From Mercurialis annua (Eukaryota > Streptophyta > Magnoliopsida > Malpighiales > Euphorbiaceae): a DNA stretch of 64,000 nucleotides. Below the pieces are notes generated by a model, which was given only the letters and a program-made list of their open reading frames with translations, was not told the origin of the DNA and did not search any database. The position numbers and the translations under genes are program-made. Location of the stretch: the NCBI RefSeq assembly GCF_937616625.2, contig NC_065572.1, forward strand, positions 74,522,653 through 74,586,652. Direction: 5' to 3'. Of this stretch, positions 42,137 through 54,368 are shown in pieces. The number at the start of each line of letters is the position of its first letter. The stretch's first letter is position 1.

Positions 42137-43929
42137 CTAACTTTGGCCAATAAGCACATCTTTGTAAGGAGTTGCAACAGGGGCAACCGGCGCAGCTTTT
42201 GCTTCATCAATTATCATTTTCCTTCTCCTATGTTCTTCCGCAAGAAGCGGGAGATGCCCCTCCCGTTGCTGCAGCAAACGTTCCTGAGCTCCTCCTCGAA
42301 GTTTCTCGAGACGCAGTCCATCGATTTGTTGCATCTTGAACACTTTAATCACATTTGTTAATCCCCCAATAAACAATAATAAGCTTCCAAATATTCCAAT
42401 CCACACAAAGGTACCGCCCTGCATTTAAGAAATTATACTTGCATGTTATGTAGTAAGACGGAAACGCTGAAACGGAAAACAGAAAAATGTCATTTTCAGA
42501 ATAATTTCGAAACCGGAAACGTAAAATTCGAGAAGTTTCTATGCAACATGGCTTGAACTGTATTACAGAACTTGTTTTTCAAAAATTATCTAAATCTTTC
42601 TAGAAAATCAAAATAATACAACAAAATTATGAATGCACATAGAAATTCAGTCGGACAATTAAAGATGTTGCAGCATACCAGTAATTGTAGGCCATGGTGA
42701 TCTAGCCCATCTTGCTCATGAATATTGAGAATGGCACCAACCAAGAACAACAAACTCCCCATCAAAAACGGGATGTGGACACTTTCTTGCAAGATTTGGA
42801 CATGTCCGTCGGCTCGCTCATAAATTTGGCACGAGTTATGGATTGATCCAACAATCCAAAGAACTGGTCCAGCAATAAGCATGTTAATGGCATACTTTTC
42901 CAATTTGTTGTAACCATACCCTTTCTCTTCCTACAGTTGGAGACTAAAGATAGTCACACTCCTTTTCTAACTAACAAATATTACAGCACTAATATAGATA
43001 ATGCAGCAACAAAACAAAATAGCAAATTCCAATTAAATGTTGCATTCAATTTTCTTATGAGTCGGTTCACTCTATTGACGGGTGACACGCCTATAATTAA
43101 ATTAAAATCTCTGATTAATATAGCTCACATCAAAGTTTCTAAAATTAAATAATCTCAATTGATTGAAAAATTTAACTTAATTATACGGCATGTCACACTA
43201 TCAATAAAAAGTCTCTCGTGATCGAACCAATGTATGATTGATATAATTAAAGCAGAGTTTTGTATTAGCTAGTATTTGGTGGCATCAATGTCGTTAGCTA
43301 TTCGGAATACAATTAACCTTAGTGACTTGAAAAAAAACCAATCCTTTGCCTGTGCAGTCAATTCTAACCAAATTTTTTAAAATCGCCATTTTCAGCTCCA
43401 ATCGAATTTGAAAAATGACTATAGTTGAAAGCTAAAAATACGAAATTAATCAAAATTAACGGTTTTTTTAAAGATTTAGCGCACTGGCAAAGGATTATTT
43501 TTTCTTTTGCAATCATCAAGCCTAAAAATCAAGATGAAATATATAGCTTGCAAAACCCTAAATAAAAATTACCTGAAGAAAAAGAAAAAAGACCCCCAAG
43601 AACAAAAGCAAAGCCCCAAGGGTCTGAACAACCGGAACTGCGAACTCCACAAGCGCAAGCTGCGTATCGAATCCCATCAAAGGTAACCGGTAGTCGATTC
43701 CGGCGAGATGGGCGATAAGATCATGAAGATTGACCACCATTATAAGCCCTAACGCTATAAACATTAGAGCCAAACCAGACCGAGGCTCCATCGAGAACAA
43801 AGCCACGAACCCGCCAATCAGCAATATGGTCGCAAACACATAAAGCCCTGCGTTTACATATTCTGCTCGGTTCCGACCAAGTCTCGGTCCGTACATTCTG
43901 CTCTCTCTTGCTGACGCTAGCTTCACCAT
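42137..43929 (-). CDS. Six-helix plant membrane protein of unknown function
   Basis: Three exons, 43929-43573, 42930-42679 and 42418-42137, all phase 0, give 296 residues. I do not recognise the family by name, but it has clean splice sites and no breaks. Predicted membrane segments by hydrophobicity: about 26-48 (YVNAGLYVFATILLIGGFVA), 52-68, 92-118, 135-152, 170-190 and 205-227. The N-terminus is basic (MVKLASARESRMYGPRLGRN). A short His/Asp-containing loop EQDGLDHHGLQ precedes the last helix. The C-terminus is a charged helix rich in Arg/Glu (EHRRRKMIIDEAKAAP) ending KDVLIGQS, probably cytosolic. No signal peptide, catalytic motif or transporter signature is evident. It could be an endomembrane or plasma-membrane protein. 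Confidence 0.8.
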
Positions 43930-44335
43930 TTTTGTGGAGTATTATATTTAGGTTATTTACAGTCAGGATTTTGTGTGTTCAATTAATTGTATTAGTGATC
44001 ATTAATGAAGTGAACTTGTATTTTTTTTTTTGTTGAATTTTTCGTTGGAGATGGAAATGGATATGCGAAGACTGAAGAGTGTGTTCGTTTTTGGAAGAGA
44101 GCTACGTGTCGCTCTGCATGGATTTTGGTTCTAAATGCGGATTATTCAACACCTGGATATTTGAAATCGTAAATTACTTGCATGTTTTTTGAGGCGATTA
44201 TGTTAATTTATCTCTAAACAATAAGTAAAAATTACAAATTAAAAATTAAGGGGCTTTTCTTAAAAAGAAAAATTAAGGGGCTTGATGTCCTGCAATGTAC
44301 TTGTTTAACTACAAATTAGGATCCTGCGGTTGTTG
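43930..44335. other. Promoter-side spacer
   Basis: Upstream region and probable leader of the - strand membrane protein gene. No confident TATA or motif assignment. Confidence 0.4.
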
Positions 44336-44345
44336 TTAATTGTTA

Positions 44346-45279
44346 GGGATTATTAAACTTTTGGTGTCTGAACTTTTTAAAATATGACAATTTGGTGTCT
44401 AAATTAAAATTTATAACAAAAAGGTAAGTGAACTTGTTTAATAATTACAAGTTAGTGGTTTTTATCGGTTTTGTTTCGGTAGCCATTAAAGACATGGGGT
44501 ATGTGGCAGTTATCAATTTACACATAGGCAATATTAATTAAAATGTAAATGACTTGAATTTTAGGGGTTTGAATAATTTGAAATGGACAAAATTAACTTT
44601 AAAATAAAAATTAAAGAACCTTTCTTAATTTTTTTTTTCATTCTGTAACATAAACCTAAAATGCCTAACCTAATGTTTGACAGATTTTGTTTGAGCTTGC
44701 CACAATCCACCGCCGCCCCTCATCCCAAGATTCCCAACCCATCTCTGTTTTGCCCCAAACCCACCGCTCGTCCTCATCTTCTTCTTGTTGTCACAATCGA
44801 AGTCCCCATTCTCTTATTCGCTGTTGTTCGTTGCTGTTGTTACTGCGATGAAGACGCTGCTGCGGTGACGCTATTGCGATGAAGACACTGCTGCGGTGAC
44901 GCTGTTGCGATGAAGACACTGCTACGGTGATGCTGTTGCGATGAAGACGTTGCTGCGGTGAAGATGTCGCTGTGAATGGACATTTGTATCGTCAAAACAG
45001 TATTCCCTTCAATTTTTTACTAACCCTAAACTAAATCCCGTTTTAATTGTCCAAATGACTTCATAAAATTATAATAATAATTATAATGCCATGTCAATAA
45101 ATGTCCCCTGTAAATTAGAGCCACGTCGTGTTCCATGTCACCTTTTATGTCAGAAACCGGTAATAAACACTAACTTGTAATTATCAAACAAGTTAACTTA
45201 CCTCTTTGTAATAAAATTTTGTTTAGACACCAAATTGTCATATTTTAAAAAGTTGGTACACCAAATGTTTAGTTATCCC
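44346..45279. mobile_element. Mutator-like non-autonomous element, long TIRs, perfect 10-bp target duplication
   Basis: TTAATTGTTA is repeated exactly at 44336-44345 and 45280-45289. The arms start GGGATTATTAAACTTTTGGT and end ACCAAATGTTTAGTTATCCC. They stay recognisable as inverted repeats for roughly 150-200 bp (both contain AAATATGACAATTTGGTGTC). The centre holds a GC-richer stretch with a minisatellite. No transposase. Confidence 0.82.
44845..44975. repeat. 31-bp minisatellite inside the Mutator-like element
   Basis: Units starting GCGATGAAGAC begin at 44845, 44876, 44907 and 44938, exactly 31 bp apart, with GCTGCTGCGGTGACGCTGTT as the rest of the unit. The last copy degenerates. The period is not a multiple of three, so the overlapping 73-codon frame at 44661 is not a repeat protein. 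Confidence 0.88.
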
Positions 45280-45289
45280 TTAATTGTTA

Positions 45290-46750
45290 TGTAGTAGAAA
45301 ATAATTATTTTAAAAGTAATGATTTTACACAATGTCACACTAAATATACAATAAATTAATCTAATAATTTCAATTATTAAGATAGATTAAATTATAAATT
45401 TTAAAATATTTTATAATTAAAATATAAATTTTAAAATTTGACAACAAATATGAATAATTAATTTTTATAATTTAAAATAGCAAACTATTTCTCGATAAAA
45501 AAATATTGATGTAAATGTCCTGACATAGACATTTTCTTACCAAAAAATTATTCTATATTCTGAATTATAAAATTTATTTTATAATTATAAAATACGTTAA
45601 AATTTAAATTTTTATTCTAATTAACCCCAATTATTATAAAAATCAAATATTTACTTATATAAAGGTACGGTTTTAGTACGTATGTTTTCATTTTTACCAT
45701 ATCTGAGATAATGTGTAGCTAACATAAATCACTTACCATTTTGTTATAAAGTAACAGAGGTTTAATGAATTGATTCACTTAAGATTTTCTTTTCATTTTT
45801 AACAGTCACGCTTGATGTAATTTCAGGTGTCCTTGATAGTGATTCGTGTAGTCAATTTTTAGATTACTTTTTAAGGAATGATTTTTGAGTTTTGGTATAT
45901 TTGATCAGTGAGAACAAATTCAATGTGTTTTCTAAATGGTTGGAGGTCATTACAAGTTCGCAATAAAAATCATGCACGCTTTATTATATTATTCCAAATT
46001 CTCGAATTAACTTGTGTTCTACTTTAATATATTGGTCACCATGATCAATGGAAGAATCAGGATTTTATTTTAGGAGGGGTGAGGGGTCTTTTAAATTTTT
46101 AAACCAAATGATATTACCATTCATCTATTTTAATTTTAATTTTTTAAACCGAACAATATGTTATTTATTATAATTTTCTAACTAAATAAATCATTTGACT
46201 TTTCAAAGTAAAAATATCAGCTGTATCAATCTTTTTAAATGCACATAATGCTTCTTTATAACAAGTCTACAATTTTTTACTCTAAAAATATTCTTAATAA
46301 ACCCATCAACGGAAGGCATGTCTAACCCCTAACCTCCCAGAAACTACGGCTGCTTGTACAAAAAATATATATAACTAATAAAGATATATAATAATTTTGG
46401 ACTAAGTTAAACAATCAATTTAGATGATTCATTTTGGCTTATTTTAAGAGTTTCATTGTTTAAAATCTACTTTGTAAACTGAAAAAAGAAAGATAAATCA
46501 AAATTGAAGGACTGGAAAACCCTTTCTTGTTTGAAAATATGTACACAATCTCCTTCATGGCTCCATTGATAGAGGAAATGAAGCTTTCTATCACTAGATA
46601 GGAATATACTCATTTTACTATTATATAGTTGACTTTTGATACAAACAATCATGTGAAAAAATTAAATATCATAAATGGGCCATGAAAAATAATTTGTTAA
46701 CAGATATTCAATTTTATTAATAAATATAATTGAAGGGTTTAACTGGTAAA
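45290..46750. other. AT-rich gene-free DNA with a small repeat
   Basis: At about 46045-46350 the phrases GGAGGGGTGAGGGGTC and CCCCTAACCTCCCAG are roughly inverted, like a decayed inverted-repeat element. Nothing else is recognisable. Confidence 0.4.
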
Positions 46751-46751
46751 A

Positions 46752-47021
46752 GGCGAAAAGGAGCAAAAATGATCATAATGTACAGCTCTCGTCTCTTATA
46801 AGCATTTCATGTATTTCGGATTTCAAAAATAACTCAAACGGTTTGAAAATGCATCAAAAAGACACAAAAAGGCTCAACTTACAATTCTGTTTAACACTGT
46901 CTAATTTGTGTATTTATTTGATGCGTTTCAAGACATTATGATTATATTTGAAATCCGAAATACATGAGGTGCTTATAAGAGACGCGAGCTATATATTAGG
47001 GTCATTTTTGCACCTTCTCCC
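46752..47021. mobile_element. MITE, inverted ends with GAGCAAAAATGA phrase
   Basis: The left end GGCGAAAAGGAGCAAAAATG and the complement of the right end, GGGAGAAGGTGCAAAAATG, match. Both arms continue through CTCTTATAAGCA and CATGTATTTCGGATTTCA. No target duplication identified. It lies downstream of the SWEET3 gene. Confidence 0.7.
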
Positions 47022-47390
47022 TTGTTATAAATAAAATATAATTTACCACTCAAGTTATTTTCAGTTCAAACTGATCCAAAAATTAATTAAAACATAAAAA
47101 TCATGAACAAATATTGCTGATCATTTATTGTGTTTTATTCATTACACAATTTGCACAATTTCACTAATACATTTCAACTAACACTAAAATAATAGTACTC
47201 TAACTGCATGATGGTGGATAATTTAAAAATTAGTACACATCATTTAGTGTCAAAGGCACTAAAATTTAAAATAATTTGTCTCAAACTTTATAATTTTTCA
47301 TAGATAATTTCAATAATAATCTGCTTGGAGAATGCTTCAGAAAATTAAGGAATCCCAATTATTATAAACACTTGTTTCAACCTTGGATCT

Positions 47391-48886
47391 TCAGCTTTTG
47401 CCGCTATCAGCAGGTAGCTGCAATTGCTTGGACTTGTCTTCATTATTTTTCTCTAAATCCCAATTTTTTGGTTCTTCCATGACACTTTTTTTCCTATAAA
47501 TGATGTACAATACAAGTTGGAGGATGCCAAAGGGTACCCCGAGGAAATTAGGGGACTGCAAAAATAAAACACGAATATATTCAATTAATCGATTAGTTAA
47601 CACGACAAATTAACTATATAATATTATTAAATTATGTAAATTAAGCAGGAACATAAGTAAATTATAAATTGTAAAAGTACAAACCGCAATAAACAGATCA
47701 TGGCTCAAGAGACCATAAGCTAGCCAAAGAGAACTGGCGAGAAATGAGAAAAATGATAAATAGAAGGGCATGAATTCCACGCTTTTTGTTGTAATTACTT
47801 GCTTCTGCACATATAATAATATAGTTAATTAGTTATGTTTAATTTATTATTTGGAAGTTGAATGGACGTGCATTAACCTTACTGATTAATTAAATTGTTG
47901 TGAAGATGTTTTCTTTTGAAATAAGAATATGGTATTAAAAAATATAAATAAAGTTTAGGTACCATTTAAAACATATCATATAGCTTAGGTACCATCTAGA
48001 CATTTAACCCTTGTTGTATATGTTTGATTTTTTTTCATAGATTTCATGTTCTAATGCTATAGTCTGAAAGTAAATCAGGATCAAGAGGAGACTAACCATA
48101 ACCACCAATGGTGAACCATACATTCCGACCGAGGCAAGCAGCCCAACGCTACCGGTAAATAATTTGCGATGATGGTGATCGTGGAACGCAAAAGATGAGA
48201 TAGCTACAGTGGCCGCGGAATATAGGATGACGGGGATCGTTCTAATAGCAACTTTTATCTGTATGTTGATGTATATTGTTCAACCAAAAATAGTATTTAT
48301 TTTATGATAATATGTAATTAACAAATAATAAATTGGCATGTATGTCTTAATTAGTAAATAAATAAATAAATAAATACAAGCTCAGCTCACCTTCGTTCTG
48401 GATTCAGAAAATCGGAAGTAAATGAGAATGAAAGAGACTTCGAAGAAAATGCCGAGACCATTGATGGTGACCAAAGGGAAATTTTCCCATTTATAGCTTA
48501 CAACAGGCAGTCCGTACCAAGTGTAAATGAGACAATTTGCCAGTGTAACAATGTACGGCACACATGAAAACTCCTCTGTGCTTCTTTTTCTTATCACCCT
48601 AACGAAAGTTAATCTGTAATTAAACATCTTCAATTAATTAGCTTCACTTTTAAATTAATAGTTAGTCTAAAACACTCTTGGATTAATTTAACATTACATG
48701 GGAGCAGCGTAAAGTAACAAAGAAGCTGCATTGCCTGCAAAATAAGAAAAATCCAGGTTGCAACTTGAAAACGGAAATGAAATACCGAAAAACATAAAAT
48801 TCGATAAGTTTCCGTATAATATAGTGCAAGCAAAAAGAACAATATTTACCCATGACTCCTACAGCCAACCGCAGCCCCTCTCCCAT
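47391..48886 (-). CDS. SWEET3: Bidirectional sugar transporter SWEET3
   Basis: Six exons: 48886-48850, 48734-48698, 48613-48391, 48258-48097, 47804-47685, 47555-47391. All phases close, giving 247 residues. SWEETs are seven-helix facilitators of sugar flux built from two triple-helix MtN3/saliva units. Visible: [16 protein letters not shown] in the first helix, the first MtN3 repeat with [13 protein letters not shown] and [12 protein letters not shown], the linker helix, and the second repeat with [20 protein letters not shown] and [23 protein letters not shown]. The C-terminal tail is hydrophilic (about 40 residues). [14 protein letters not shown] and [20 protein letters not shown] fit clade I, closest to Arabidopsis SWEET3. 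Two of the exons are only 37 nt, which frame-based reading alone would miss. Confidence 0.92.
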
Positions 48887-48984
48887 TTTTTTATATATTG
48901 GCACGGTATATGCAAAAATGATCTAAGTACGTTTAAATGTCTTGTGGATGTCTAACATTCTTGTGGGCATATAAATACTAGCTA

Positions 48985-49035
48985 GCTAAGAGGTGAAAAA
49001 AGAGGTGAAAAAAAAAGAGGTGAAAAAAGAAAGGA
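48985..49035. repeat. Triplicated GAGGTGAAAAA motif upstream of SWEET3
   Basis: AAGAGGTGAAAAA occurs three times with A-runs of varying length, about 100-150 bp upstream of the SWEET3 start codon, in its leader or promoter. Confidence 0.75.
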
Positions 49036-49075
49036 ATAAATTGAAATTGAAATAAGACTCATCAATTAAAGAAGG

Positions 49076-49494
49076 ATAAATTGCACAACTGGTGTCTAAG
49101 CTTTTCTAAATTTTCTATTTTGATGTTTGAACTTTTATTTGTTTCGTATTAGTATTTCAACTTTTTAAAAATGTATCAAATTAATATTTTTATCAATTTT
49201 CCGATCACTGGACGACTATAATAAGGCCAAATATTAGTTTGAAATTTGATGGTATGGTATGCCATTTTAATTTCATATATATAACTTATAAGTGTATCAA
49301 TATGATGTATAACTTTAAGTAAACATGAACATTATTTTTATCTTTTAGCACATCGGTAACTGAAAAACGGATAAAAGACAATTTTTGATATATTTTAAAA
49401 AGGTTGAGACGCTGATATGAAAAACAATAAAAGTCTAAACACCAAAATAGAAGATTTAGAAAAGTTCAGACACTAATAGTATAATTTTTTATAA
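49076..49494. mobile_element. MITE upstream of SWEET3
   Basis: Inverted ends share GTGTCTAAGCTTTTCTAAAT / AGTGTCTGAACTTTTCTAAA and then TTCTATTTTGRTGTTTRRAC. About 420 bp, AT-rich, non-coding. Target duplication not resolved. Confidence 0.65.
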
Positions 49495-49688
49495 AAGAAT
49501 AGTCTGGTTGATTTTTCATTTTATGAGAATTTACGGAAGGTATCCGAGTTCGAATTTTCAAACCGCTATATTCATATGTAGATGAAAATTTATCATTCTT
49601 ATGGGTAAGATAAGAAAATGTGCTACTATAGTACTATATATTGAGTAACCCACACTATCCGAATGAATAAAAAAAAAAATTGAAATAA

Positions 49689-49908
49689 GGCCATGTTTGG
49701 TTCATGGAATGGAATAATATGGAATAGAATAACTATTCCATAAGAAATGGAATAGTCATTCTTTAGTTTTTGAGAGGAGTCCTTATTCTACAAAATCATG
49801 GAATAGCAATTCTTTGTAATACCTATTCCATGAACCAAAGTAAAGAATTGTCATTCTATACGGAATAGCTATTCCATTCCGCACCTATTCCATGAACCAA
49901 ACATGGCC
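49689..49908. mobile_element. Tourist-like (PIF/Harbinger) MITE
   Basis: The ends GGCCATGTTTGGTTCATGGA and CCATGAACCAAACATGGCC are exact inverted complements over 19 bases, flanked by TAA on both sides (49686-49688, 49909-49911). The interior repeats GGAATAG / CTATTCC. About 220 bp. Confidence 0.9.
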
Positions 49909-49911
49909 TAA

Positions 49912-50516
49912 GAGTAATGAAAGTGTTGTCGCAGCTCACACAATCCGAATGAATAAAAAATTTAAATAAGAGTAGTGAAAGTGCTATCTACGTCCTTAAT
50001 ATGTGGACTACTTTACAACTTGTGGATATAAACAGCTATTTCAGCTAAATTATGATGTGTATTTTTGTTGCTTTCCCTTTTGATACCATATTTTGATAAT
50101 AAAAATCATATCTAAGTTTAAACAATTTCATTTCAGAAACAGTACAAAAATAAAATTGTCTGTTGGAGTGTATTTTTATAAGTGGGAGATGCCACAGCAA
50201 TTCCACTTTCCACTTGATTTGCTATTCAATTCCTTATGTGATATTGTTTTCCATTCACTTTCTTGTACATATGTTAATATTATTGTTAGTGTGTCATGAA
50301 TTTTCTATGCTATCTAATTATCACTTTTGCATGTCCATGGATGAGTTTAATTAAAATAGATAACACCCTTTTCTATCTATGAATTACAAATTGTATGTTG
50401 CTGTTTGGGGTAATTGAATATGGGGTATCCAAACTATCGCATTGTTTATATATGGATGACCAAATTTTGGTTTGTTTCAATTTAATTTGTCAATTTTTTT
50501 TTAACTTGATTACTAA
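49912..50516. other. Gene-free spacer
   Basis: Two overlapping small + frames (50093 and 50163) lack motifs. Nothing supportable. Confidence 0.5.
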
Positions 50517-50525
50517 AATTTTAAT

Positions 50526-51030
50526 GGCCTAATAACTTAAAAAAATCCCATGCTTATAACCCATTTTCAATCCTATTCTAACGTTGAAAATCTGTCAATT
50601 TTACCCTATTTTGCATTTTATCGTTTCAATTTTACCCTGAAATATTAAATTGACGTCTTTTTTATTTGAAAAAAATTCAAAAACGTTCTCCATATATAGC
50701 ATATATTAGTTGTACATGTTTAAAATTTATTTTATTTTAATTAAATTAATTAAAAATTTAAATTAATTTTAATATGATGGTTTTTAGTTAGTTTTTAAAA
50801 ATAAAGGACTTATTTGTATTTTTTTGATTGAAAATGAATTTAATTTTATCTTTAAACATGGTTAACTGAATGATTTTATCATTTAATTAAAAAAATTGGC
50901 AAAAAATTATAAAATTGGGGTACAATTGAAATGACAAAATATAAAATATGGTAAAATTGACAAATTTTTAATATCAGGATAAGATCGAACATGGATTATA
51001 AGGTTGAGATTTTTTTTAAGGCATTAGGCT
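50526..51030. mobile_element. Mutator-type MITE, copy 3, perfect 9-bp target duplication
   Basis: It begins GGCCTAATAACTTAAAAAAA and ends AAGGCATTAGGCT, with AATTTTAAT at 50517-50525 and 51031-51039. The terminal base is T instead of C. The subterminal phrases (TTCTAACGTTGAAAATCTGTCAATTTTACC region and its inverted partner) match copies at 9063 and 10829. Confidence 0.85.
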
Positions 51031-51039
51031 AATTTTAAT

Positions 51040-51582
51040 CTTGTTTCAACGCGAGATATATTTCGGTAAAAAATACATATGCGAAAAGAATAGATAAAGA
51101 TGAAATTTCTGAATTGAGAAAGTATTTTTAAAAATAAGTGGGTTTTTTTGGATAATTTTATGGTTAACCCTTACTACAATTAATTATTTACGCCATTTGG
51201 CAAAAGAAAAATTATTTAAGTTATAAATGACGGTTTATGATTCAAAATAAAAATATGATTCAAAATAAAAAAGTGAAAATATTATTTATCAATTGAAGAG
51301 AGAAGTATTTTATATACATTCAACCTGATACAGGTTTTGTTTTTCATATCTTAGAGTGTTACGACTACTGAATTTAAATAGAAGATGCAATAATCCTTTT
51401 TATCACTATTTGTACACATATCACATGCAAACAAACTGGTGTGCATGCTTGATTTAATTAATTATTTTCAAATGAACTTAGTTAATCAAATCAAGATTGA
51501 TACAAACAGCCTACTAATTGGGATATAGATGTTTTCCATATGTAACTGAGTGCAACATTATTGAAAATGATGTCCACATTTA
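51040..51582. other. Gene-free spacer
   Basis: AT-rich. No ORF, RNA gene or clear repeat seen. Confidence 0.5.
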
Positions 51583-51978
51583 GGGTAATTTTCGCAGACC
51601 GTCCCGAACTTTCGTCTCTTTCCCCTAACTGTTCTTGAATTTTAATTTATATCCCCATCGTTCCTGATCTTTAATTTCATATCCCAAATATTCCTAACGT
51701 TATTTTTATAATAACTCCACCCAATATGCTGACCTGGAAACGTGACTAGGCGCCTTTATTTTTTCATCTCTCCATATAAGCGTTATCTCACTATTTTTAA
51801 TCTGCACCATCTAGACGTCTAGTCACGTTTTCAGGTCAATATTTACCATAAAATGGTGTTAAGGAGTTTTGGGATATGAAATTAAAGTTTAAGGACGGTT
51901 GGAGTACAAATTAAAGTTCAGGAATGGTTGGGGGAGGAGACGAAAGTTCAGGAACAATTTATAAAGAATAAAAAAAGA
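51583..51978. mobile_element. MITE with GAACTTTCGTCTC inverted arms
   Basis: The left arm CCCGAACTTTCGTCTCTTTC and the complement of the right arm, CCTGAACTTTCGTCTCCTCC, match. Both are followed by an AACYRTTCYTGAAYTTTAATT phrase. The exact ends are uncertain by about 10 bp. Confidence 0.65.
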
Positions 51979-52780
51979 ACTGCTCATTTCGTATATTATG
52001 ATATTGTTAGAAAATTTAATCGAGGGGGCGAATTATAAGACAAAAAACTCTAATCGACGATTATTTCATAACAACAACAGGACACAAATTTTAGAATCGG
52101 AATTGTCTCTATAACTAAAAATTTAGGTCTTCGACCAATTCCGACCACTCTGCCACTGAAAATGTCTATCACTGTCAGCATTAGTTCTTATGGTGATCGA
52201 TTTAGGGACAGAATGCAGACAAGTTCTAGCTTACTGGAATACAATATTTCTTGGAAAGAATTCATAAAAAAAAAAGTATTTCTTGGAAAGAAATTAAAGG
52301 TTTTTATTCCTATACTTAGAATAATGTTGCAGGTATCTTAGAAAAGTGAAGAATTTACTTGTAATCAAGCTAAATAAATACAATTATATATTCTCGTTGA
52401 ATTTATCTGAGAAGAAAATATAAATTCCAAAACATTTTTCTTTATAATATTTTTAGTTATGGCTGTCTGCCATAATTCAATGTTTTTTGCTTATTAAAGA
52501 AGTCTCGTTAAAATTCTATATCCTTCCCATATGGAGTAATTCTGATGCCTAATCTTTGTCAATGTTCTATTACTGTTTAATGATATGATAAGTATATAGT
52601 AGAACCAACCAGAGCAATCAATATTTACTAATACAAAAACTGAAAAGCAAATCTGCCTTTTGGAAATTGAACCTTTTCTAACCAATAGTCAATTTTTTTT
52701 ATAACTTGGCTTGGCATGGCATGCTACTTCAACAACCCTCAAAAAGTTCATTTCCTCCTTACAGTTTCTAATTAGCCAGT
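51979..52780. other. Gene-free spacer
   Basis: Only a short tandem duplication of TATTTCTTGGAAAGAA near 52246-52292 stands out. Confidence 0.5.
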
Positions 52781-53080
52781 AAAAGGTCAATTCAGTTTTT
52801 AAATTTATAGTTCGGGGTCAAGTAATTCACTCTCAGCCATTTTAATCAATTAAAGATAATACTCTATATTTAGGCCAAATAAAGATAACACTCTTTATTT
52901 TAAGATCAATTAAGGAAAAAAAATGATCATCCTCCTTCACTTGATTATATTATATAATTTGTCCTTAATTGACCAAAAATAAAAAAATACTATTATCCTT
53001 AATTGATTAAAATGGATGAAAGTGAGTTATCTAATCCTCAATCACAGATTGATGGACCAGATTGATCCTTTGCTCTTTAG
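52781..53080. mobile_element. MITE related to 16290-16530
   Basis: AAAAGGTCAATTCAGTTTTT at the left and the complement of the right end, AAAGGATCAATCTGGTCC, are similar. The inner arms share CCATTTTAATCAATTAAAGATAAT / CCATTTTAATCAATTAAGGATAAT almost exactly. Confidence 0.65.
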
Positions 53081-53846
53081 GCATCCCCGTCACAATCATT
53101 GGTATGGGTATTGTTAAGATGATAATTCAAAAAAAATAACCTAAACTCGGTTTATATATCATATAGATCATTCTGATATGAATAAACTCATAATTTTAAA
53201 ATAAAAAAATTAATATTAAAAAGATATTAGAAAAAGTTCGAGTTAAAAGAAAAATTCTCCCTCATTTAAAAAGCCTTAGTTCCATCAATCATCGTCAAGC
53301 ACCAAGACATGTTAGAATTACTTACAAAGAATTTAAGTTTGATAGCTAGCATTGAGAATATATTCATTATAAGTTATGTGCAATTTTGTTGGTTATGCAA
53401 AAAAAAGCAAAAATGTGCCGTAGATATGGATTCTTGGATGTGACAATTGGTAAATTTGGATTGTGTTTTTCATATTATTCCAAAACAAATATTTCATCTC
53501 TTTGCAGAATAAGAAAGTGCAAGTCCCTTGTAGAACATAAATAGATTTGAACAGTTTCTCAATCTTGATAAAATCTTGTTTTATTAAATTTCCTTGAATC
53601 AATCGTCTTTCCGTTCAAATTAATACACTTCTCAGATATTAGTTTTATAGGCTTTTTCCTGTCTTTTGTTACGCTCTGTAATGTTTGTTTTCAACTTCTG
53701 TCCATAATAGAACTTATTAAATAGAAAACTAATAATACAAGTATCTAATTAATAATAAATTTTGAAGAGGAATCAGAAAAATAAAAGATTCAAAATACAG
53801 GGGCAATTCGATAGGTTTAACCTTTGATAGAAGCAAGAAATAGATG

Positions 53847-53954
53847 CTTTTTTTCTATAATTGGGGAGGGAGAGCGCTTGTAGGAGGAGTTGAACCCATG
53901 ACCTTGACACTTTTGTGTCTAGTGCTTATACTATTTGAGTTATAGCTCGTTGGT
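53847..53954 (-). mobile_element. tRNA-derived SINE with 12-bp target duplication
   Basis: On the - strand: ACCAACGAGCTATAACTCAA (A-box region), GTATAAGCACTAGAC, then GGTCATGGGTTCAACTCC (B box GGTTCAANNCC-like), a short body and an A-run. AAGAAATAGATG is repeated exactly at 53835-53846 and 53955-53966. It is only 108 bp. It does not fold as a tRNA (no acceptor stem partner), so it is not a tRNA gene. A relative is at 6842-6945. Confidence 0.82.
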
Positions 53955-54009
53955 AAGAAATAGATGTTTTTGAAGGTGAGATGGGATGTGGCAGAAGCAT
54001 TAATGAATT

Positions 54010-54340
54010 AACAAAGTGTCAACGCATCTCTTAAATTTATGTGTTGCAATCAAATAAATTTATTTTAACTTTTTACATTAATTAGATCCAAAATTTATAT
54101 TTTCATGGTCAAATAAGTCACTTGAGTCAATTAGACCCTCAAATTTACATTTCGGGGTTAAATAAATCCACATTTAAAGTGTAAAATTTTGAATTATTTG
54201 ACCTAAATTAAGAGGATTTTGGATCTAATTGATCCAGAAAGTTAAAATTGAAAACACAAATTTGAGTCTAAATGCAAAAAATTAAAATGATTTGTTTAAT
54301 CCGAAGACACCAATTTATTGATTGAGTTGGACCTTTTATT
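54010..54340. mobile_element. MITE flanked by 12-bp direct repeats
   Basis: CATTAATGAATT occurs at 53998-54009 and 54341-54352. The ends AACAAAGTGTCAACGCATCT and, inverted, AATAAAAGGTCCAACTCAAT are similar. The arms pair loosely through the element. Target length suggests Mutator-type, with part of the repeat by chance. Confidence 0.55.
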
Positions 54341-54368
54341 CATTAATGAATTGGTGGTGCTATGCTTT

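Noticed and set aside
44661..44882. 73-codon protein with CCCYC stretch
   Set aside because: It lies inside a Mutator-like element and runs into a 31-bp repeat whose period is not a multiple of three.
53876..53954. A tRNA gene on the - strand
   Set aside because: A- and B-box-like sequences are present, but the stems do not close, an A-run follows, and a target duplication flanks it, so it is a SINE.
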